DNA of 39,907 nucleotides, taken from Myxococcales bacterium. GTDB taxonomy: Bacteria > Myxococcota_A > Polyangia > Haliangiales > Haliangiaceae. The position numbers and the translations under genes were made by a program. Under the pieces are notes generated by a model. That model saw nothing but the letters and a program-made list of their open reading frames with translations. It was not told where the DNA came from and did not search any database. Shown here piece after piece: positions 37,397 through 39,907 of this stretch (the stretch's first letter is position 1; each line of letters starts with the position of its first letter). Location: the NCBI GenBank assembly GCA_028287115.1, contig JAQBQF010000130.1:1-39907 (forward strand). The letters are read 5' to 3'.

Positions 37397-38713
37397 CTAG
37401 TCGACGCCGTACTTCTTGAGCTTGTCGTACAACGTGCGCTCGCCGATGCCGAGGAGCTCGGCCGCTCGCCTGCGATTTCCGCCCACGAATTCAAGTGCAT
37501 GCAGGACCGCTTCGCGTTCGAGCTCGGCGAGCGGCCTGATGCCCGCCGGCGCTTGCCGAGCAGGTTCGTCGAGCCAGATGTGCGAGGCATCGATCGCATC
37601 CCCTTCGGCGAGGATCGCGGCACGCTCGAGGGCGTTCGCGAGCTCGCGGACATTGCCGCGCCAGCTCGCTGCGAGCAGCCGCTGCTCGGCGGCCGGTGTC
37701 AGCTTCGGCACCGAGCGTTTGAGATCGCCCGCGATCCGCGCGAGCAACGTGCGTGCGATCGGCAACAGATCGGCGCGGCGATCGCGCAGCGGAGGCAGCT
37801 TGATCGGGAACACCGCGAGCCGGTGATAGAGATCCTCGCGAAACGTGCCGGTGTCGATCATCGTGCGCAGATCGCGGTTGGTCGCGGCGATCCACCGCAC
37901 ATCGACCTCGAGCGTGCGGCTCCCGCCGACGCGCTCGAACCGTCTCTCCTGCAGCACGCGGAGCAGCTTGGCCTGGAGCTCCGGCTTCAGCTCCGCAACC
38001 TCGTCGAGAAAGAACGTGCCGCCGTTCGCGAGCTCGAGCCGACCGCGCTTGCGCTCGGTCGCGCCGGTGAAAGCGCCTTTCTCGTGGCCGAACAGCTCGC
38101 TCTCGAGCAGCGTCTCGCTCAGCGCGGCGCAGTTGATCGCCATGAACGGCGCCGCCGCCCGCGCCCCGAGATCGTGGATCGCGCGGGCCGCGACTTCCTT
38201 GCCGGTGCCGCTCTCGCCGAGTAGCAGCACCGTCGCGGCGGTGCGCGCGACCTTCTCGATCGCATCGACGACCGGCTTCATCGTCGGATCACCGTGGGTG
38301 AGTTCGGGCCCGTGGTGCCGCACCGCTCCGTCGACGCGATCGCGAAGCCCGCGGCGCTCGACCGCGCGACCGACGAGCAATCGCAGCTCGTCCGGGCCGC
38401 TCAGCGGCTTCTGGAGATATTCGAACGCACCGAGCTTCATCGCTTCGACCGCGTTATCGACCGTGCCGTGCGCGGTCATCACGATCACCTCGACCTCGGG
38501 CTGTTCGGCTCGGACCTTGCGCAGCAGCGACAACCCGTCGAGGCCGGGCATCTTGAGATCGGTGATCACGAGATCGAACGCGCGCTCGTCGAGCAGCTTC
38601 GCGGCGGCCTTCCCGTCGGCGGCGGTGACGACGACGTGGTCGTCGAGCGCGAGCGCATCGGCGACAAATTCGCGAAGGCCTGGTTCGTCATCTGCGACGA
38701 GAATGCGTGCCAT
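37397..38713 (-). CDS. NtrC-type sigma-54-dependent response regulator (cognate of adjacent kinase)
   Basis: 438 aa from ATG 38713, chosen because GGAGG lies 7 nt upstream on the minus strand (38725-38721); an ATG at 38719 would overlap it. Receiver: DDEP acidic pair (8-11), Asp52 in [12 protein letters not shown], Thr in MTAHGT, Lys in YLQKP. AAA+ domain: Walker [15 protein letters not shown] loop, [24 protein letters not shown]. Fis-type HTH at the end ([20 protein letters not shown]). It activates sigma-54 promoters when phosphorylated by the sensor kinase encoded just upstream. Confidence 0.95.
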   Translation of the reverse strand: MARILVADDEPGLREFVADALALDDHVVVTAADGKAAAKLLDERAFDLVITDLKMPGLDGLSLLRKVRAEQPEVEVIVMTAHGTVDNAVEAMKLGAFEYLQKPLSGPDELRLLVGRAVERRGLRDRVDGAVRHHGPELTHGDPTMKPVVDAIEKVARTAATVLLLGESGTGKEVAARAIHDLGARAAAPFMAINCAALSETLLESELFGHEKGAFTGATERKRGRLELANGGTFFLDEVAELKPELQAKLLRVLQERRFERVGGSRTLEVDVRWIAATNRDLRTMIDTGTFREDLYHRLAVFPIKLPPLRDRRADLLPIARTLLARIAGDLKRSVPKLTPAAEQRLLAASWRGNVRELANALERAAILAEGDAIDASHIWLDEPARQAPAGIRPLAELEREAVLHALEFVGGNRRRAAELLGIGERTLYDKLKKYGVD

Positions 38714-38715
38714 GA

Positions 38716-39907
38716 TCATGCCTCCGGAATCTCGATGCGAAACTTCGCGCCGCCGCCTGATGCGTCGCCGACCGTGATCGTACCGCGATGAAGCTCGACG
38801 ATCCGCCGTGCGATCGCCAGTCCGAGCCCGGTACCGCGGGTCTTACCCGTGAAGAACGGCTCGAAGATCTTCTCGCGATCTGCCGCCGGAACCCCTGGAC
38901 CGCGGTCGCTGATCTCGATCACGAGCTTTCCGTCCTCCGTCCGGATCGCCGCGGTCACCGGCGGTCCCGCGGCGACCGCGTTATCGAGCAGATTGACGAT
39001 CACCTCTCGCATCCGGCCACCGTCGAGCGACCACGTGCTCGGTGCGCCGATCGCTGCGACCTCGACGGCGAGGTCTACGCTCGCGTCGCGGACGAGCTGC
39101 GCCGGATCGACCGCTGCCCGCTGAAGCTCGCCGGTGCGGACGAACGTCAACAGCTCGGTCGTCAGCTTCTCGAGTCGTAACGCTTCATCGACGACACGTT
39201 CGGCCTTCGCCCGCGGCTTGTCGTCCGCCGGCAACATCGCCGCGAGGAGCTGTGCGTTGCCCTTGAGCGACGCGAGCGGATTACGGATCTCGTGCGCGAG
39301 CACCGCGGACATCTCGCCGAGACTTGCGAGCCGCCTCTCGCGCTCGCGTTTCTGCTGCTCGCTCGAACGCCGGAGCTCCCGCCGGACGAGCGCGATCGCA
39401 ACACCGAGGAGCGTCAGCGCCGCGATGCCGCCGACCGCGAGCGTCCACGTTGCCGCCTCGAGTAGCTCGTCGCCCTGCGACGGATCGATCTCCAAGACGA
39501 TCCACCAGGGGCGGCCTCCGCTGCCCCACGCGCGGTGAGATTGCGTGCGCATCTCGACCCGGATGCGATCGCCGACGTGCTCGATCTTTCGCTGCGATCG
39601 ACCGATCGTCTCGCCAACGGGTTTGCCCGCAGACGATGTGACCCGGCCGTGGTTATCGAGCGTCGCGATGTAGCGCAGGCCTTCGCCCTCGTGTTCCGCG
39701 AGCATCGCCGCGAGCTCGGTATCTCCCGGCGGCCCCCCGAGCTCCGCGAAATCGGCCCGCACTGCCTGCTGCAACGCGATCGCGTAGCCGTCGCGCACCG
39801 CGCTCGAGGCGTCGATCACGGTGGAGCGCGTCGACCACGCGGTCGCGACAAGCGCCGCCGCCATCAGCGCGAACGCTGCGGCGAGCGGCGGGAGGCGGCG
39901 AAGGGTC
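38716..39907 (-). CDS. sensor histidine kinase (N-terminus cut by window edge)
   Basis: At least 397 residues; the frame stays open to the right edge ([20 protein letters not shown] precedes the first ATG at 39864), so the start is outside. Membrane helix 1 at the N-terminus, an external sensor region of ~120 residues ([20 protein letters not shown]), membrane helix 2 [20 protein letters not shown], then no HAMP. Kinase core: H-box [21 protein letters not shown]-box [12 protein letters not shown]1 [10 protein letters not shown]-box [20 protein letters not shown]. It is 2 nt upstream of the response regulator start and would phosphorylate it. NtrB/AtoS-like layout. Confidence 0.93.
   Translation of the reverse strand, partial: TLRRLPPLAAAFALMAAALVATAWSTRSTVIDASSAVRDGYAIALQQAVRADFAELGGPPGDTELAAMLAEHEGEGLRYIATLDNHGRVTSSAGKPVGETIGRSQRKIEHVGDRIRVEMRTQSHRAWGSGGRPWWIVLEIDPSQGDELLEAATWTLAVGGIAALTLLGVAIALVRRELRRSSEQQKRERERRLASLGEMSAVLAHEIRNPLASLKGNAQLLAAMLPADDKPRAKAERVVDEALRLEKLTTELLTFVRTGELQRAAVDPAQLVRDASVDLAVEVAAIGAPSTWSLDGGRMREVIVNLLDNAVAAGPPVTAAIRTEDGKLVIEISDRGPGVPAADREKIFEPFFTGKTRGTGLGLAIARRIVELHRGTITVGDASGGGAKFRIEIPEA
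38721..38725 (-). promoter_or_regulatory. RBS deciding the response regulator start
   Basis: GGAGG on the minus strand lies within the last codons of the kinase, 7 nt before ATG 38713 and only 1 nt before ATG 38719. Spacing favours the 38713 start. Confidence 0.7.

Overview
The window is about 39.9 kb of GC-rich bacterial chromosome with strong G/C third-position bias, so long open frames appear antisense to many genes. The content points to Myxococcota, probably a Haliangium/Kofleria-like lineage: two transmembrane Hanks-type Ser/Thr kinases, two NtrC-type sigma-54 activators, a PEGA protein, an FG-GAP lipoprotein with a myxococcal-type Cys-rich CGNG...E..CD motif, many predicted lipoproteins, an NHL-repeat lipoprotein and a remnant of a VYW-repeat propeller. 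This placement is inferred from gene content. I see no rRNA, CRISPR array, insertion sequence, prophage or plasmid function. One tRNA (Phe, GAA) is present.

Layout. 1-3564: left-truncated GST, then a patchy accessory stretch with a TonB-C-like lipoprotein, a GNAT enzyme, a decayed second copy of that lipoprotein, a 4-TM protein, and a propeller gene with a damaged 5' end and a frameshift near its 3' end. 3576-7885: an ABC system in which the binding protein is fused to an OmpA-like peptidoglycan-binding domain (binding protein, permease and ATPase all overlapping), with a divergent membrane/coiled-coil gene. 8056-10809: sigma-54 activator followed by an orphan MacB/FtsX-type permease, divergent from an ECF sigma gene (10956). 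11579-16250: exported and membrane proteins of unknown role, a Methyltransf_32-type methyltransferase, a DUF885 lipoprotein and a basic DUF6496-like protein. 16252-19849: ferritin-like gene followed by a hybrid histidine kinase, divergent from a UbiB/ABC1 kinase. 19887-25068: tightly overlapped operon of Ser/Thr kinase, FG-GAP lipoprotein and PEGA protein. 25198-27397: small His/Asp-rich lipoprotein, DUF2383-like four-helix protein, 3-hydroxyisobutyrate-dehydrogenase-family enzyme and a small unknown. 27420-27492: tRNA-Phe. 27616-31003: overlapped operon of Ser/Thr kinase with TPR-like tail, GNAT-like protein and HEXXH membrane protein. 31159-35814: Host_attach-like protein, NHL lipoprotein, unknown, XdhC-like protein, small exported protein and heme-oxygenase-like protein. 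35811-39907: VWA lipoprotein, then a two-component pair (sigma-54 regulator and sensor kinase) whose kinase runs off the right edge.

The themes are signalling (two STPKs, two sigma-54 regulators, two histidine kinases, one ECF sigma factor) and envelope biology. The loci most worth following are the OmpA-fused ABC importer with its divergent partner and the two kinase-headed overlapped operons. Both rest on gene order and motifs only; no substrate or phenotype can be read from the sequence.
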